From: Roseateles_B flavus
Lineage (GTDB): Bacteria > Pseudomonadota > Gammaproteobacteria > Burkholderiales > Burkholderiaceae_C
Reading direction: 5' to 3'
Assembly: GCF_039872765.1 (NCBI RefSeq)
Contig: NZ_JBDPZC010000003.1
Coordinates: forward strand, 124,001 to 188,000
DNA length: 64,000 nt
A program made the position numbers and the translations under genes. Below are positions 7,308 through 16,972 of the stretch, piece after piece. The notes under the pieces are model-generated. The model saw only the letters and a program-made list of their open reading frames with translations. It did no database searches and was not told the origin of the DNA. Position 1 is the first letter of the stretch. Each line of letters opens with the position of its first letter.

Positions 7308-9488
7308 TCAAAGTGCTTGCATTTCCTTGAGCAGGCGATCGGCACGGTCCACGTACTTCATCTGCCACTGCATGTAGCGGGCGTCCAGGCAGATGCTGCG
7401 GGTGGTCTTCTCGTTGAAGTCCCAGTCCGAGATCACGGCGTCCAGGGTGCCGTCGAACAGCAGGCCCACCAGCTCGGCGTTCTTGTTCAGCACGGGCGAG
7501 CCGGAGTTGCCGCCGGTGGTGTCCAGGGTGGCCAGGAAGTTCACCGGCACCGAGTTCAGGGACTTCATGCCGTACTTGCCGAACTCGCCGGCCTTGATGG
7601 CGGCCAGTTGCTCGGCGGGGGCGTCGAAGTCACCCTTGCCCTGGTGCTTGGCGGGGATGCCGCGCAGGGTGGTGAAGGCGGTCCAGGTGGTGCCGTCGGC
7701 GCCGTCGCGGCCAGCGACCTTGCCGAAGCTCACGCGCAGGGTGCCGTTGGCGTCCGGATAGACGGCCTGGCCCTTGCTGCCCTTGAAGGCGATCAGGGCC
7801 TTCATCACGTCGGCATAAGCCTGCTGGATGTGGCCACCGATTTCCTTGGCGCGGTTCTCGCGGGCCTCGGTGTCGGCGTGCAGGGCCACGGCGGCGGCGA
7901 TGAAGCTGTCGCTGCTCTTCTCGAAGTCCTCGGTGCTGCGCTCGAACCAGGCCAGGCGCTCGGCCTTGTCAGCCAGCTTGCTGCCCGCGTACAGGGCGTC
8001 CACGCGGGCCTTGAGGGCGTCGGCGGGCATGTTGGCCGTCAGGCCCAGACCCTTGAGCACGGCCGGGTTGAGCATCTCGGCCGGCTGGGCGAGGTACTGG
8101 CCCAGGAAGTGCACGGTCTTGGCCTTGTCGGTCTGCTCGTCATAGCGGCGGTCCAGGGCTTCCAGGCCCTGGCGGCGGCGCAGGGCATCGCGCTCCTGGA
8201 AGCCCAGCTTGCGCTCGGCATCCGGCAGCTTGCGCTGCACGGCGCCTTCGTACAGGCCGGCGGCCGAGTTCAGCAGCGTGGGCAGGCTCAGGCCCAGCAG
8301 CACCTCGCGCTTGGCCAGGGCATTGCGCTCGGCCAGCAGGCGGTCGACATTGTCCAGGCTGGCGCCGTACTGCTCGCGGCGCTTGGCGTCGCCATTCACC
8401 CAGGCCTTCAGCTCGGCATAGGCGGCCGACTTGCGGGCGAGGATGTCGCTGCCATCATAGCTGGCCTGCTGGCCCTGCCAGTTCTTGTAGGCATTGCCCA
8501 GCCCGGCCACGGTGCCGGCCATCTTGATCTCGCCGTCGCGGCGGCCTTCGGTCTCGCGCTTGATCAGGTCCAGGTACTCGCCAAAGGCCTTGATGCTGGT
8601 CGGGCGCTCCCAGCCGAAGGTGAAGTCCACCTCGGTGGGCAGGCGGTAGCGGCTCGTGCGGCCGGGGTAGCCGGTGACCATCACGAAGTCGCCTTCCTTC
8701 AGCGGGCTGCTGGCCAGCTTCAGGAAGTGCTTGGGCTGGTAGGGCTTGTTGTCCTTGCTGAAGTCGGCCGGCTTGCCGTCCGGGCCCACGTAGGCGCGGT
8801 AGAAGCTGTAGTCGCCGGTGTGGCGGGGCCAGATCCAGTTGTCGGTGTCACCGCCGAAGCGGCCGACCATGTCCGCCGGCGCATGCACCAGGCGCACGTC
8901 GCGGATCTCCATCTGCTTGATCAGCTGGTAGACCAGGCTGCCGTAGAAGGCGCTGACGGTGCAGCGGTGGCCCTTGTCCTGCTCGCAGGCGGCGATCAGG
9001 GACTTCTGCTTGGCCTCGATGGCGTCCGTGCGGGCCTTGCCCTTCAGCGCCTGGACCTTCGCGTCCAGCACCTCGGCGCTGACGTCCTTGACGTCCACCG
9101 TCACGAAGACGCGGCTGCCCGGCGCGGCCGGCAGCTCTTCCTCGAAGCTGTTGGCCAGGAAGCCCTTCTTGATCAGGTCACGCTGGGGCGTGGAGTTGTA
9201 CTGGATGCTGCCGTAGGCACAGTGGTGGTTGGTCACCACCAGTCCCTGCGGCGAGACGAAGGAGGCCGTGCAACCGCCCAGGCTGATCACCGCGCCCATG
9301 GGGAACTCGGTCAGCTTGTTCAGCTTGGCCGGGTCCATGGCCAGGCCGGCGGCCTTCAGGTCCTTGGCGATCTGGGGCAGCTGTTGGGGCATCCACATGC
9401 CTTCGTTGGCATGCGCCAGGCCGGCGGCCAGCGCGAGGGGGGCCAGCGCGAAGCGGGCCAGGGTGACTGCGTTCATGGGTTGGGTCAT
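7308..9488 (-). CDS. S46-family serine peptidase (DPP7/DPP11-like), exported
   Basis: Dipeptidyl peptidases of family S46 remove dipeptides from the N-termini of peptides in the periplasm. Here 726 aa begin with a cleavable signal peptide (hydrophobic core to about residue 26, probable AHA cleavage before NEGMW). The catalytic histidine lies in VVTNHHCAYGS (about 85-95), and the nucleophile serine in GGNSGSPVLNKNAELVG (about 655-671), both chymotrypsin-fold hallmarks. An aspartate in the GGDTDNWIWPRHTGD segment fits the third member. An alternative ATG lies 8 codons upstream at 9512; the one chosen gives a normal signal peptide, and another ATG at 9476 is also possible. Specificity cannot be read from sequence alone. 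Confidence 0.88.
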   Translation of the reverse strand: MTQPMNAVTLARFALAPLALAAGLAHANEGMWMPQQLPQIAKDLKAAGLAMDPAKLNKLTEFPMGAVISLGGCTASFVSPQGLVVTNHHCAYGSIQYNSTPQRDLIKKGFLANSFEEELPAAPGSRVFVTVDVKDVSAEVLDAKVQALKGKARTDAIEAKQKSLIAACEQDKGHRCTVSAFYGSLVYQLIKQMEIRDVRLVHAPADMVGRFGGDTDNWIWPRHTGDYSFYRAYVGPDGKPADFSKDNKPYQPKHFLKLASSPLKEGDFVMVTGYPGRTSRYRLPTEVDFTFGWERPTSIKAFGEYLDLIKRETEGRRDGEIKMAGTVAGLGNAYKNWQGQQASYDGSDILARKSAAYAELKAWVNGDAKRREQYGASLDNVDRLLAERNALAKREVLLGLSLPTLLNSAAGLYEGAVQRKLPDAERKLGFQERDALRRRQGLEALDRRYDEQTDKAKTVHFLGQYLAQPAEMLNPAVLKGLGLTANMPADALKARVDALYAGSKLADKAERLAWFERSTEDFEKSSDSFIAAAVALHADTEARENRAKEIGGHIQQAYADVMKALIAFKGSKGQAVYPDANGTLRVSFGKVAGRDGADGTTWTAFTTLRGIPAKHQGKGDFDAPAEQLAAIKAGEFGKYGMKSLNSVPVNFLATLDTTGGNSGSPVLNKNAELVGLLFDGTLDAVISDWDFNEKTTRSICLDARYMQWQMKYVDRADRLLKEMQAL

Positions 9489-9687
9489 GAAGAGAGAAGA
9501 AGCCGCGACCATACACGCATTCAGGGCCTCGGCGATGTGCCGTCCGGCATTGGGTCATTCCCCAAATGGCAGCCGGCCCGGTCGCTGGCAAGACCTGTTC
9601 AGGGGACAGCGCCAGGGCCCACCTTCCTGGCGGATTCCCGGGCCATCGCCGATAAATGAGCTGACACGAAACTGACGGAGGCAAGCC

Positions 9688-9951
9688 ATGACCCTCAGCC
9701 AGCTGGCCAGCATCAAGCGCTGGCTGATCCTGCATCCGTCGGCCCATGGCGTGGAGCTCTTCACCTGGAATCTGGTGCTCACCAGCTGGCTGATGGGCTG
9801 GGTGGGCCTGCCCGGCACGCTGCTGTCGGGCGAATGGGCCGCCCTGCCCCTGTGCTTCGTGGCCTCGATCAGCCCGCGCTGCTACGTGCTGGCGCGGCGC
9901 CGGCTGCACCGCAGCGGGCGGCTGCGCTGCGACTGGCTGACGGCGCTCTGA
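9688..9951 (+). CDS. Small hypothetical membrane protein
   Basis: 87 aa with two hydrophobic stretches (about residues 22-46 and 50-68) and a basic C-terminus rich in arginine. A clear GGAGG ribosome binding site stands 8 nt before the ATG, and a hairpin follows the gene, so it looks like a genuine gene. I do not recognise the family. It sits alone, between the divergently oriented peptidase gene and a convergent unknown gene. Confidence 0.6.
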   Translation: MTLSQLASIKRWLILHPSAHGVELFTWNLVLTSWLMGWVGLPGTLLSGEWAALPLCFVASISPRCYVLARRRLHRSGRLRCDWLTAL

Positions 9952-9970
9952 AGCTGCGCCAGAAACAACG

Positions 9971-9991
9971 AAGCCCTCGCGCGGAGGGCTT
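9971..9991. terminator. Hairpin between convergent small genes
   Basis: AAGCCCTC and GAGGGCTT form an 8-bp stem around a 5-nt loop, placed between two converging genes, so it may serve both. Confidence 0.6.
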
Positions 9992-10014
9992 GGGCTGACG
10001 GGCTGCCGGGTCGC

Positions 10015-10344
10015 TCAGTGCATGAGCCCGATCCACTCGCCGCGCGCCTGGTAGGCGTCGAAGATGTGCAGGGCCATGCGCTGCAGGGCCTCGCTGCCGC
10101 TGCCATGGGCCAGGGCCAGGCAGTCGAAGGCGTAGAGGCGGTCGTAGATCATGCGGGTGGGCTGCAGGGGCAGGCCTTGCGCCTCCATCAGGCGGCTGAA
10201 GGCCTGCAGCTCGGCCATGTCGATGCCGGTGCTGAGGGTCAGGCCCAGGCCCAGTTCGGGCAGATCCTCGAGGGCGCCATGGACGTGCAGCTCGGGCGCC
10301 GCGGGGGCGCTTGCCTTGGGAACCAGGTGCAGAGGGAAGCTCAT
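10015..10344 (-). CDS. Hypothetical protein
   Basis: 109 aa, soluble, no signal peptide or recognisable motif. The C-terminal half looks helical (LQAFSRLMEAQGLP, RMALHIFDAYQARGEW). A GAGGT-like ribosome binding site precedes the ATG. It follows dcd on the same strand but a strong terminator lies between them, so it probably has its own promoter. I do not recognise the family. Confidence 0.6.
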   Translation of the reverse strand: MSFPLHLVPKASAPAAPELHVHGALEDLPELGLGLTLSTGIDMAELQAFSRLMEAQGLPLQPTRMIYDRLYAFDCLALAHGSGSEALQRMALHIFDAYQARGEWIGLMH

Positions 10345-10407
10345 GGTGGACCTCGAATGGTGGTACTGCCTGGGTCCATCATGCCGGCCGGCGCCGGAAC
10401 TTGAGCG

Positions 10408-10438
10408 CGAAAAAGCCGGGGAATGCCCGGCTTTTTCG
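10408..10438. terminator. Strong bidirectional terminator downstream of dcd
   Basis: CGAAAAAGCCGGG and CCCGGCTTTTTCG form a perfect 13-bp stem with a 5-nt loop, with T-runs on either strand. It ends the minus-strand dcd transcript. Confidence 0.85.
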
Positions 10439-10473
10439 ATTCAAGTGCCGCGCACGGCGGCCGGGGGCGCCCC

Positions 10474-11040
<567 letters not shown>

Positions 11041-11201
11041 CTCTCGTCCCCAAGGGCTTCATGGCCCATGTCCGGCGCCCATGAGGGGCGTCCCACCGTT
11101 GTTGAACTGTCGCGCGGATTCTAGGCGCAGCTGCGGCTGCGTCCTTGCGGCAGCGCAGCGTCCCTAGAATCCCCGGCTGATGCAGGATCCTGGGAGCGGA
11201 T

Positions 11202-11900
11202 GTGGGCATGAGCCTGGCTGAGATGGTGAGGAAGTCGGTCTGGGGCCGGGGCCTGAGCGCCCAGGTGCTGGAGGCCGTGATCGCGCAATGCCACCAGACC
11301 GAGGTCGCCGCCGGACAGTCCATCGTGCGTGCGGGCGAGCCTGCCCTGCACTGGCTGGGCCTGATCAGCGGCGTGGCCTGCATGAGCGTCAGCATGCCCG
11401 ACGGCAAGGAAACCAGCCTCACCAGCCTGGCCGCCGGCGGCTGGTTCGGCGAGGGCACGCTGATCAAGCGCGGCCACTGGCAGTACGACGGCCGGGCCCT
11501 GAGCGACTGTCAGGTCGCCCTCATGCCCCTGGACTGCTTCGAGCAGCTGCGCCAGACCAGCCTGCCCTTCAATCACTACCTGCAGCAGCTGATGGGCGCG
11601 CGCATGGGCGGCTTCATCGCCAAGCTCTGCGTGGACCGCATGCTGGACTCGACCGCGCGCATCGCCCAGTCCCTGGCCGGGCTCTACCAGCCCGAGGTCT
11701 ACCCCGACCCCGGCCCCCTGCTCCACCTGAGCCAGGCCGAGCTGGGCCAGCTGGCCGGCGTCTCGCGCCAGCGCACCAACATCTCGCTGCAGGCACTGGA
11801 GCGCGCCGGGCTGATCAGCGTCAGCCGGCGCGGCATCCGGGTGCTGGACCTGGCGGGGCTGCGGGCCTACCGCAGCGGCGCGCCGACGGCGCAGGGCTGA
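11202..11900 (+). CDS. Crp/Fnr-family transcriptional regulator
   Basis: An N-terminal cyclic-nucleotide-binding-type beta barrel (about residues 20-140, with GGWFGEGTLIKRG) joins a dimerisation helix and a C-terminal winged helix (LSQAELGQLAGVSRQRTNISLQALERAGLI). The cysteines do not form an Fnr iron-sulfur cluster pattern, and I cannot tell whether a cyclic nucleotide is bound. The GTG at 11202 lies 5 nt after a GGGAG ribosome binding site and is preferred; the ATG two codons on is the alternative. It diverges from dcd. The window also encodes a putative nucleotide cyclase at 47.7 kb, but no link is shown. Confidence 0.85.
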   Translation: MGMSLAEMVRKSVWGRGLSAQVLEAVIAQCHQTEVAAGQSIVRAGEPALHWLGLISGVACMSVSMPDGKETSLTSLAAGGWFGEGTLIKRGHWQYDGRALSDCQVALMPLDCFEQLRQTSLPFNHYLQQLMGARMGGFIAKLCVDRMLDSTARIAQSLAGLYQPEVYPDPGPLLHLSQAELGQLAGVSRQRTNISLQALERAGLISVSRRGIRVLDLAGLRAYRSGAPTAQG

Positions 11901-11909
11901 TCGTCACAA

Positions 11910-12059
11910 GGAAACGCCGGGCCGCCCCAAGTTTCCTTGCCCCCTCGGGGGGCCTGGCACGCAGTGACAGGTCTGGGGGCGATGCCCCGGAAACGCCGGG
12001 CCGCCCCAAGTTTCCTTGCCCCCTCGGGGGGCCTGGCACGCAGTGACAGGTCTGGGGGC
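11910..12059. repeat. Tandem duplication of a 71-bp intergenic element
   Basis: Copies at 11910-11980 and 11989-12059 are identical over 71 bp and separated by 8 bp. Each carries the palindrome GCCCCCTCGGGGGGC. The pair fills the whole gap between the convergent Crp-type and RND pump genes and stops 2 bp before the pump's stop codon. Confidence 0.9.
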
Positions 12060-12060
12060 C

Positions 12061-15000
12061 TCAGTACTCCATCGCCGGGGTGGCGATCTCACCCGGCACG
12101 CTGCGGCGCGCCAGCAGCACGTACATGGTGGGCACCACGAAGATGGTCAGCAGCGTGCCCAGGCTCATGCCGCCCACGATGACCCAGCCGATCTGCTGGC
12201 GGCTCTCGGCGCCCGCGCCGGTGGCCAGGGCCAGCGGCAAGGCGCCCAGCACCATGGCGCCGGTGGTCATCAGGATGGGGCGCAGGCGCAGGGCCGAGGC
12301 CTCGACCACGGCCGCCATCGTGTCCCGCCCCTGCTGGCGCAGCTGGTTGCTGAACTCGACGATCAGGATGCCGTGCTTGGTGATCAGCCCCACCAGGGTG
12401 ATCAGGCCGATCTGCGAATAGACGTTGAGCGTGCCGCCGCTCCACTGCAGCGCCGCCAGCGCGCCCACCATGGACAGCGGCACCGACAGCATGATGATGA
12501 AGGGGTCGACAAAGCTCTCGAACTGCGCCGACAGCACCAGGAAGATGAACAGCAGGGCCAGCACGAACACCAGGCCCAGCGCGCCGCTGGAGGCCTTGAA
12601 TTCGCGGGTCACACCGTTGAGCTCGGTCGCGTAGCCCAGGGGCAGCACGCGCTCGGCGATGCGGTCCATGTCCTGCAGGGCCTCGCCCAGGGCATAGCCG
12701 GGGGCCAGGCCGGCGCTGATGGTCACGGCGCGGCGCTGGTTGAAGTGGTTGAGCTCCTTGGGGCTCACCGCCTCGCGCACCTTGACCACGGCCGACAGCG
12801 GCACCAGCGCATCCGTGCGGCTGCGCACATAGAGCTGCTCGATCTGCTGCGGCGTGCTGCGCGCCTGGGCCTCGGTCTGCACCAGCACGTCGTACTGCTC
12901 GGCGTCGCGCTTGTAGCGGGTCACCACGCGGCTGCCCAGCATGGTCTCCACCGTGCGGGCGACCTGGTCCACCTGCACGCCAAGGTCCGCCGCGCGCTCG
13001 CGGTCCACCTCCATGAAGATCTCGGGCTTGTTGAGGCGCAGGTCGTTGTCCACCTGCACGAAGCCGGGGTTCTTGGCCATCTCGGCCTGGAACTGCTGCA
13101 CGACCTTGTTGAGGTTCTCATAGCTGTCCCCGCTGACCACCACATAGCTGATCGGCCGCGAATTGAAGCCCTGGCCCAGGCTGGGCGGCGTGATGGGGAA
13201 AGCGTTGACGCCTGGCAGCTGGCTCACCTGCGGGATCAGCGAACGTGCCAGGTCTTGCGTGCTGCGCTTGCGATCGTCCCAGTCCACGGTGCGCAGGATG
13301 GACATGCCCTGGGACACCGTCGAGCCACCCGCGAAGAAGAAGCGGCGCTCGAACTCCGGGTACTGCGAGGCGATGCGCTCGACGGCATCGAGGTAGCGGG
13401 CCGTGAACTCCAGCGTCGCGCCGTCGGGTGCGGTGATGGGCATCACCACCACGCCGCGGTCCTCCATCGGCGCAAGCTCGCTCTTGGCATGCGAGAACAG
13501 CCACCAGCTGCCGCCCGCCGCACTGGCCATCACCAGCAGCACCAGCCAGCGCTGGCGCAGGGCGAAGCGCAGGGCCGCGGCGTAGCGATCGCTGATCCAG
13601 ACGAGGATGCGCTCCATGCCGGCGTCGAAGCGCGTGGGCTGCTCCACATGCCGAAGCAGCTTGGAGCACATCATGGGCGTGAGTGTCAGCGCCACGAAGC
13701 CCGAGACCAGCACCGCGCCGGCCAGGGTCAGCGCAAACTCCACGAAGAGCCGGCCGGTGCGCCCCGGCGTGAAGGCCAGGGGCGCGAAGACCGCGGCCAG
13801 CGTCAGCGTCATGGCCACCACGGCGAAGCCGATCTCGCGCGCACCACGCAGTGCGGCCTGGAAGGGGCTCAGCCCCTCTTCGATGTGGCGGAAGATGTTC
13901 TCCAGCACCACGATGGCATCGTCCACCACCAGACCGATGGCCAGCACCAGGGCCAGCAGCGTCATGGTGTTGACGGTGAAGCCCGCCGCGGCCATCAGCG
14001 CGAAGGAGCCGATCAGGCTCACGGGAATCGTGACCAGCGGAATGACGGAGGCGCGCACCGTACGCAGGAACAGGAACACCACCATCGCCACCAGCACCAC
14101 GGCCTCGGCGATGGTGTGGTAGACGGACTTGATGGAGCGGTCGATGAAGACGGCGTTGTCGCTGGCCGGCCGCACGGTGATGCCGGGGGGCAGGTCTTGC
14201 TGCAGGCGCGGCATCATGGCCGTCACCGCCTCCGAGACCTCCAGCGGATTGGCCGTGGCCTGCTTGATCACGCCCAGCGAGACCGAGGGAATGCCGTTGA
14301 GCCGCACCCGCGAGCGCTCGCTGGCCGCGGCCTCCTCGATGCGCGCCACGTCTGAGAGCTTGACGGTGTAGCCATTGAACTGCCGCAGCGCAATGTCCCG
14401 GAACTGGGCGACGGTATTGAGGTCGGTGCGCGCGGTGACGTTGAACTCGCGCTGCTGGCTCTCCACGCGACCGGCGGGTACCTCCAGGTTCTGCTTGCGC
14501 AGCGCGTCCTCCACGTCCTGCACGCTGAGGCGGTAGGCGGCCAGGCGGTCGGCGTCCAGCCAGATGCGCATGGCGTAGCGGCGGTCGCCGCCGATCTCGA
14601 CGTCAGCCACGCCGGGGATGGTCTGCAGGCGCGGCTTGACCACGCGGTTGACGAGGTCGGTGACCTCCAGCGGGTCCATGCTCTCGCTGGTGAAGGCCAT
14701 GCGCAGCGTGGGCTGTGCATCGGCCTCGACCTTGGCAATCACCGGCTCGTCCACCGCCGTGGGCAGGCGGCCGCGCACGCGGGCCACGCGGTCGCGCACG
14801 TCGGCGGCGGCGTTGTCGGGGTTCTTCTCGAGCTTGAAGCGCACCGTGATCTGGCTCTGCTCGGAGCGCGAGATCGAGGTGACGGTGTCCACGCCCTCGA
14901 TGCCGGCGATGGAGTCCTCCAGCGGCTTGGTGACCTGGCTTTCGATCACCTCGGACGAGGCGCCCGTGAGCCGGGTGTTGACGGTGACCACCGGCTCGTC

Positions 15001-15120
15001 GATGCGCGGGTACTCGCGCAGCGAGAGCTTGGAAAAGGACACCAGCCCCACCAGCAGCAGCATCAGGGACATGACGGTCGCGAAGACCGGGCGGCGGATT
15101 GAAATTTCGGACAGACGCAT
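12061..15120 (-). CDS. RND multidrug efflux transporter, inner membrane pump (AcrB/HAE1 type)
   Basis: Proton-driven pump of a tripartite efflux system. The 1019-aa protein starts MRLSEISIRRPVFATVMSLM, the usual N-terminal membrane helix, and shows the two-fold repeat of six membrane helices plus large periplasmic loops. The proton-relay aspartate pair is present in TM4 (LAIGLVVDDAIVVLEN). The C-terminal half has the matching TM10-12 segments. An upstream in-frame extension exists but would overlap the adaptor gene; the ATG at 15120 gives the canonical N-terminus. It lies 22 bp after the adaptor gene in one operon. No outer-membrane channel gene is adjacent. Substrates unknown. Confidence 0.93.
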   Translation of the reverse strand: MRLSEISIRRPVFATVMSLMLLLVGLVSFSKLSLREYPRIDEPVVTVNTRLTGASSEVIESQVTKPLEDSIAGIEGVDTVTSISRSEQSQITVRFKLEKNPDNAAADVRDRVARVRGRLPTAVDEPVIAKVEADAQPTLRMAFTSESMDPLEVTDLVNRVVKPRLQTIPGVADVEIGGDRRYAMRIWLDADRLAAYRLSVQDVEDALRKQNLEVPAGRVESQQREFNVTARTDLNTVAQFRDIALRQFNGYTVKLSDVARIEEAAASERSRVRLNGIPSVSLGVIKQATANPLEVSEAVTAMMPRLQQDLPPGITVRPASDNAVFIDRSIKSVYHTIAEAVVLVAMVVFLFLRTVRASVIPLVTIPVSLIGSFALMAAAGFTVNTMTLLALVLAIGLVVDDAIVVLENIFRHIEEGLSPFQAALRGAREIGFAVVAMTLTLAAVFAPLAFTPGRTGRLFVEFALTLAGAVLVSGFVALTLTPMMCSKLLRHVEQPTRFDAGMERILVWISDRYAAALRFALRQRWLVLLVMASAAGGSWWLFSHAKSELAPMEDRGVVVMPITAPDGATLEFTARYLDAVERIASQYPEFERRFFFAGGSTVSQGMSILRTVDWDDRKRSTQDLARSLIPQVSQLPGVNAFPITPPSLGQGFNSRPISYVVVSGDSYENLNKVVQQFQAEMAKNPGFVQVDNDLRLNKPEIFMEVDRERAADLGVQVDQVARTVETMLGSRVVTRYKRDAEQYDVLVQTEAQARSTPQQIEQLYVRSRTDALVPLSAVVKVREAVSPKELNHFNQRRAVTISAGLAPGYALGEALQDMDRIAERVLPLGYATELNGVTREFKASSGALGLVFVLALLFIFLVLSAQFESFVDPFIIMLSVPLSMVGALAALQWSGGTLNVYSQIGLITLVGLITKHGILIVEFSNQLRQQGRDTMAAVVEASALRLRPILMTTGAMVLGALPLALATGAGAESRQQIGWVIVGGMSLGTLLTIFVVPTMYVLLARRSVPGEIATPAMEY

Positions 15121-15142
15121 GGGAACTCCTCGCTCTGCCGCC

Positions 15143-16363
15143 TCAGCCCTTGGACGGCGCGCTGGCCGGGGTGCTGGCCGGGGTGCTGGCCGCAGCGGGC
15201 TTGGCGCCCTGCTGGTCCACGTCCACCCGCTTGACCGGCTGGCCGTCGCCACGCATCAGCTTGGCCTGCCCGGCGGTGACGACCCAGTCGCCCGGTTTCA
15301 GGCCTTCGGTGATCTCGACAAGACCTGGCACCCGCAGGCCCAGCTTCGCCTCGAAACGCTGGGCCACCTGGCCCTGGCCCTCGGGGGCCGGCACCAGCTT
15401 GATCAGGTACTGCTTGCCACCCATCGGCACCAGGGCTTCCTCGGGCACGACCACGGCCTGCTGGCGCTCGCCCAGGCTCAGGCGCACACGCGCAAAGAGG
15501 CCCGAGCGCAGCTCAGGGCCGGGTTTGAGCACCTGGGCCCGCACCAGCAGGGAGCGGCCGTTGGCGTCCAGCTGGGCGTCCAGGGCCTGCACGCGGGCGT
15601 CGAACTGCTTGCCCGGCAGGGCGTCCAGGCTCAGTTGCAAGGCCTGGCCGGGGCGCACGCGGGGCGCCTCGCGCTCGGGCAGGCGGAAGTCCACCCAGAC
15701 GGTGGAGCTGTCTTCCAGCGACACCAGCTCGGCGCCGTCCTTCACGTAGTCGCCCAGGCTCACCGTGCGGATGCCGGCCATGCCGTCGAAGGGCGCCAGC
15801 ACGCGCATGCGGGCCAGCTGGGCACGGGCCAGGGCCACCTGCGCCTCGGCGACGTCGAGCGTGGCCTGCGCCTGGTCCAGGGCGCTGGGGGTCACGAAGC
15901 CCTGGGACAGCAGCTCCTTGTTGCGCTGCAGCTGGGTGCGGGCGATGTGGGCCTGGGCCTCGGCCTGCTGCAGCTGGGCGGCCTGCAGGCTGTCGTCCAG
16001 CTGGATCAAGACCTGACCCTTGCGCACCCGCTGGCCGTCCTGGAAACCCAGCTTGACGATGCGGCCGGCGGACTCGGGCTTGAGCACCACGGACTGGTGG
16101 GCGCGCAGGCTGCCCACGGCCTGGGTGTCATCGCTGAGGGTGCGCAGCTGCACCTGGCGGGCCTCGACGGGCACGGGGCCGGCGGGCTTGGCATCCTTGC
16201 CATCCTTGCCATCCTTGCCATCCTTGGCGCCCGGGGCGGCCTTGTCCGTGGTCTTGCCGGCGGCCGGGGGCGGCAGCGAACCCGGCCGCTGCCAGACATA
16301 GGCCACGCCCACGGCGGCCAGCAGGCCGACCACCACCAAACCCTTGTGCAAGCTCTTCTTCAT
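15143..16363 (-). CDS. RND efflux periplasmic adaptor (membrane fusion protein)
   Basis: Links the RND pump to an outer-membrane channel. The 406-aa protein has an N-terminal hydrophobic anchor or signal (about residues 8-24). A low-complexity linker with repeated GKD triplets follows, then a biotinyl-lipoyl half-motif (RIVKLGFQDGQRVRKGQVLIQLD), an alpha-hairpin rich in Ala/Gln/Leu, the second lipoyl half and beta-barrel (LAPFDGMAGIRTVSLGDYVKDG), and a membrane-proximal domain. It is the first gene of the operon. A TACATT -10-like sequence lies about 20 nt before the start. The C-terminus is Ala/Pro/Ser-rich with repeated STPAS units. Confidence 0.92.
   Translation of the reverse strand: MKKSLHKGLVVVGLLAAVGVAYVWQRPGSLPPPAAGKTTDKAAPGAKDGKDGKDGKDAKPAGPVPVEARQVQLRTLSDDTQAVGSLRAHQSVVLKPESAGRIVKLGFQDGQRVRKGQVLIQLDDSLQAAQLQQAEAQAHIARTQLQRNKELLSQGFVTPSALDQAQATLDVAEAQVALARAQLARMRVLAPFDGMAGIRTVSLGDYVKDGAELVSLEDSSTVWVDFRLPEREAPRVRPGQALQLSLDALPGKQFDARVQALDAQLDANGRSLLVRAQVLKPGPELRSGLFARVRLSLGERQQAVVVPEEALVPMGGKQYLIKLVPAPEGQGQVAQRFEAKLGLRVPGLVEITEGLKPGDWVVTAGQAKLMRGDGQPVKRVDVDQQGAKPAAASTPASTPASAPSKG
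16192..16227. repeat. Four 9-bp tandem repeats inside the adaptor gene
   Basis: Four successive copies of CATCCTTGC (the last with one change) encode a GKDGKD collagen-like linker near residues 45-58 of the adaptor. Copy-number change would keep the reading frame. Confidence 0.85.
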
Positions 16364-16492
16364 GCGCGAAATCCCGGAACGATCGCGCAATGTAGCGGCG
16401 CTGTGCCCGGGCTGCGCTGACATGTCCCTTGAAATGCGCCAGGGCACGAAACAGGCGGTGTGAATGGCGGTTGCCCCACCCGGGGGCCGGGC

Positions 16493-16972
16493 TCAGCGGC
16501 GACCGGCTTGCGCGACGCCCTTGTTGGCCAGCGCATCGGCGCGCTCGTTGCCCGGGTCGCCCGCATGGCCCTTGACCCAGCGCCAATCCACCTCGTGCAG
16601 CTTGCGCAGCGCGTCCAGGCGCTGCCACAGCTCGACGTTCTTGACCGGCTTGCCGTCTGCCGTCTTCCAGCCACGGCGCTGCCAGCCCTGGATCCACTCG
16701 GTCATGCCCTTGCGGACGTACTCGCTGTCCGTGTAGAGCACGATCTTGCAGCTGCGCTTGAGCGAGGCCAGGGCCTCGATCACGGCCGTGAGCTCCATGC
16801 GGTTGTTGGTGGTGCCCAGCTCGCCACCGAAGAGCTCCTTCTCATGGCCGCCCGAGCGCAGCCACGCGCCCCAGCCGCCGGGGCCGGGATTGCCCTTGCA
16901 GGCGCCGTCGGTGTAGATCAGGACCTCGGGCTTGGCAATGGCAGGGGCGGGCTTCTTGTCGGTGTCGCTCAT
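16493..16972 (-). CDS. rnhA: Ribonuclease HI
   Basis: Cleaves the RNA strand of RNA-DNA hybrids. At 159 aa it shows the catalytic carboxylates in order: YTDGACKGNPGPGGWG (first Asp), RMELTAVIEAL (Glu), YTDSEYVRKGMTEW (second Asp) and WVKGHAGDPGNERAD (final His and Asp). A short Lys/Ala/Pro leader precedes the fold. Its ATG overlaps the stop of the upstream methyltransferase gene by 4 bp, indicating translational coupling. Confidence 0.97.
   Translation of the reverse strand: MSDTDKKPAPAIAKPEVLIYTDGACKGNPGPGGWGAWLRSGGHEKELFGGELGTTNNRMELTAVIEALASLKRSCKIVLYTDSEYVRKGMTEWIQGWQRRGWKTADGKPVKNVELWQRLDALRKLHEVDWRWVKGHAGDPGNERADALANKGVAQAGRR

Noticed and set aside
12061..15252. N-terminal extension of the RND pump to 15252
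   Set aside because: It would overlap the adaptor gene and add a low-complexity Arg/Pro stretch before the canonical N-terminal helix.
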